DNA from: Thermoplasmata archaeon
Lineage (GTDB): Archaea; Thermoplasmatota; E2; DHVEG-1
DNA length: 7,280 bases
NCBI GenBank assembly: GCA_030641605.1
Contig: DAOWHD010000075.1
Location: 1-7,280, forward strand
Direction: 5' to 3'
Position numbers and translations under genes: made by a program. The notes under the pieces were generated by a model. It had not been told where the DNA came from. It worked only from the letters and a program-made list of their open reading frames with translations, and searched no databases. Shown here in pieces: positions 6,178-7,280 of the stretch; within the stretch, counting starts at the first letter, position 1, and the number at the start of each line of letters is the position of its first letter.

Positions 6178-7280
6178 ATGACGAAGTTATTTGGTACAAA
6201 TGGCATACGCGGTGTAGTTAATGAGGATATGAACTGTGAGCTTGCCCTTGGAATTGGTAAGGCATGGGGCACATATCTAAGAAAAACTATTGCAAAACCC
6301 AATGTTGCTATCGGAACAGATGCAAGACTTTCAAATCATATGTTGAAAAATGCTATTGCCGCAGGATTTCTATCCATAGGATGTGATGTAGTTGACGTTG
6401 GTCTTGTTCCTACACCTGCATTACAATATACTGTAAAGGAGAAAGATTTTGATTCGGGCGTTGTAATAACTGCATCTCATAATCCACCTCAGTTTAATGG
6501 CATAAAGGGGATTGCTAAAGATGGGACTGAATTTTCCAAAGACACTGAAGAAACCATAGAAAAAATCTATTTTGGAAAAGAATATTCGCTAGCTGAATGG
6601 AAGGATGTTGGTAAACTTTCATGTTGGGACGAATCTACAGATATTTACATGAATGGAATTCTGGCAAATGTCGATGTTGATTTGATAAAGAAAAAACAGT
6701 TTCATGTTGTCCTTGATTGTGGTAATGGGGCAGGAGGCGAAGTAACGCCTATTCTTCTTGAAGAATTAGGATGCAAAGTTACTAAGCTTTATTGTACGCC
6801 TGATGGGACATTTCCAGGACATAACTCGGAGCCAGTTCCAGAAAATCTGCATGAACTTATAAATAAAGTGACTGAAGTAGGGGCAGACTTTGGTGTGGCA
6901 CAAGACGGAGATGCTGATCGGGCAATATTTATTGATGAAAATGGAACCTATCTATGGGGAGATAAAACACTGGCGCTTGCTGCAAAATATATAACAAAAC
7001 AAAACAAAGGTGGAATAACTGTTACGCCAGTAACAACATCAAGTTGCTTTGATGATGTAGTGAAAGCAAATAATGCTGAGGTAATACATACGCGGGTTGG
7101 ATCGCCGACTGTTGCACGTGTAATGATGGAAAAAATGCCGTTTTTGGTGGGGAAGAAAATGGTGGGCTTATCTTTCCTGAAATGCAGCACTGTCGCGATT
7201 CAGCAATGGCAATTGCAAAAATATTGGAAATCCTGGCAAGGGAAGACAAAACATTATCTGAATTGATCGAAGAAATACCA
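6178..7280 (+). CDS. glmM: Phosphoglucosamine mutase-like enzyme, frameshifted at 7130-7135 and cut by the window end
   Basis: A second phosphohexomutase, likely converting glucosamine 6-phosphate to glucosamine 1-phosphate for UDP-GlcNAc synthesis. It opens with KLFGTNGIRGVVNEDM, typical of archaeal GlmM. The serine loop is canonical (ITASHNPPQFNGIK, nucleophile S100), DCGNGAGG follows at 180-187, and the metal loop is DGDADR (243-248). The frame of the ATG continues through VGSPTVARVMMEK (308-319), then turns into 43 unrelated residues ending at TGA 7264-7266. Reading one base back from the A-run gives NAVFGGEENGGLIFPE, the family's sugar-binding loop, then CRDSAMAIAKILEILARED and on to the last base. 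About 368 residues are present; the phosphate-binding domain 4 (perhaps 80-90 residues) is outside. The ATG lies 15 nt after the previous stop, with no strong SD; an ATG at 6164 hits a stop at once. GlmM versus a bifunctional PGM/PMM cannot be settled by sequence alone. Confidence 0.82.
7129..7137 (+). other. Frameshift site at an A6 run in glmM
   Basis: The sequence is G followed by A6 (7130-7135) and TGCC. Seven A residues would restore one continuous frame (Glu-Lys-Asn-Ala). The upstream and downstream frames are both free of stops and both encode family-conserved motifs, so the break is exact to within a few bases. A missing base in the run is the simplest cause. Confidence 0.85.

Noticed and set aside
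6124..6560. 17-nt identical repeat ACTGAAGAAACCATAGA at 6124-6140 and 6544-6560
   Set aside because: Both copies encode TEETIE in frame, but at non-homologous positions (C-terminal helix of one mutase, residue 123 of the other). A common Glu-rich helix motif with shared codon use is the simpler explanation than recombination.
6948..7249. Two overlapping minus-strand ORFs near the right end
   Set aside because: Both are antisense to glmM and overlap one another in different frames; neither resembles a known protein.
7138..7266. Natural C-terminus of the glmM product at the TGA 7264-7266
   Set aside because: The 43 residues after the A-run match no part of the family, while the -1 frame carries the conserved sugar-binding loop, so this stop is an artefact of the frame break.

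Overview
The window looks like chromosomal DNA from an AT-rich archaeon. Most starts lack a Shine-Dalgarno (SD) site. Several sit about 26 nt downstream of TATA-like boxes, consistent with leaderless archaeal transcripts. The protein types also fit: an archaeal-style YgjP/DUF45 metallopeptidase, a lipobox protein with transglutaminase-like and CARDB-like domains, and a GlmM with a DGDADR metal loop. A euryarchaeal, possibly Thermoplasmata or methanogen-related, origin is only a guess. There are no rRNA or tRNA genes, CRISPR arrays, insertion sequences or phage genes, and no gene-free gap exceeds about 150 bases.

Layout. The left half (1-3526) reads on the minus strand. In transcription order it holds a 63-residue acidic protein of unknown function (3335-3526), a LysN/aromatic-type PLP aminotransferase with the only strong SD in the window (2037-3254), a secreted transglutaminase-like lipoprotein 8 nt downstream (451-2028), and the N-terminal 138 residues of a YgjP-like metallopeptidase cut by the window edge (1-414). 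A 145-base divergent promoter region (3527-3671) separates this from the right half.

The right half reads on the plus strand and is a sugar-activation cluster: an NDP-sugar pyrophosphorylase with a left-handed beta-helix tail (3672-4700), a phosphomannomutase/phosphoglucomutase-family enzyme with altered active-site loops (4777-6162), and a phosphoglucosamine mutase-like enzyme (6178 to the window end). Together they could isomerise hexose or hexosamine 6-phosphates to 1-phosphates and activate them as nucleotide sugars such as GDP-mannose or UDP-GlcNAc, for glycoprotein, glycolipid or surface polysaccharide synthesis.

The most notable anomaly is in the last gene. Its reading frame breaks at a run of six A residues (7130-7135) and resumes perfectly in the -1 frame to the window end. 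One missing A, most simply a sequencing or assembly error, explains it; a real mutation or slippage is possible. I saw no convincing evidence of a new defence, mobile or regulatory system. The remaining observations concern sequence variants, an unusual gene pairing and candidate promoter structures.
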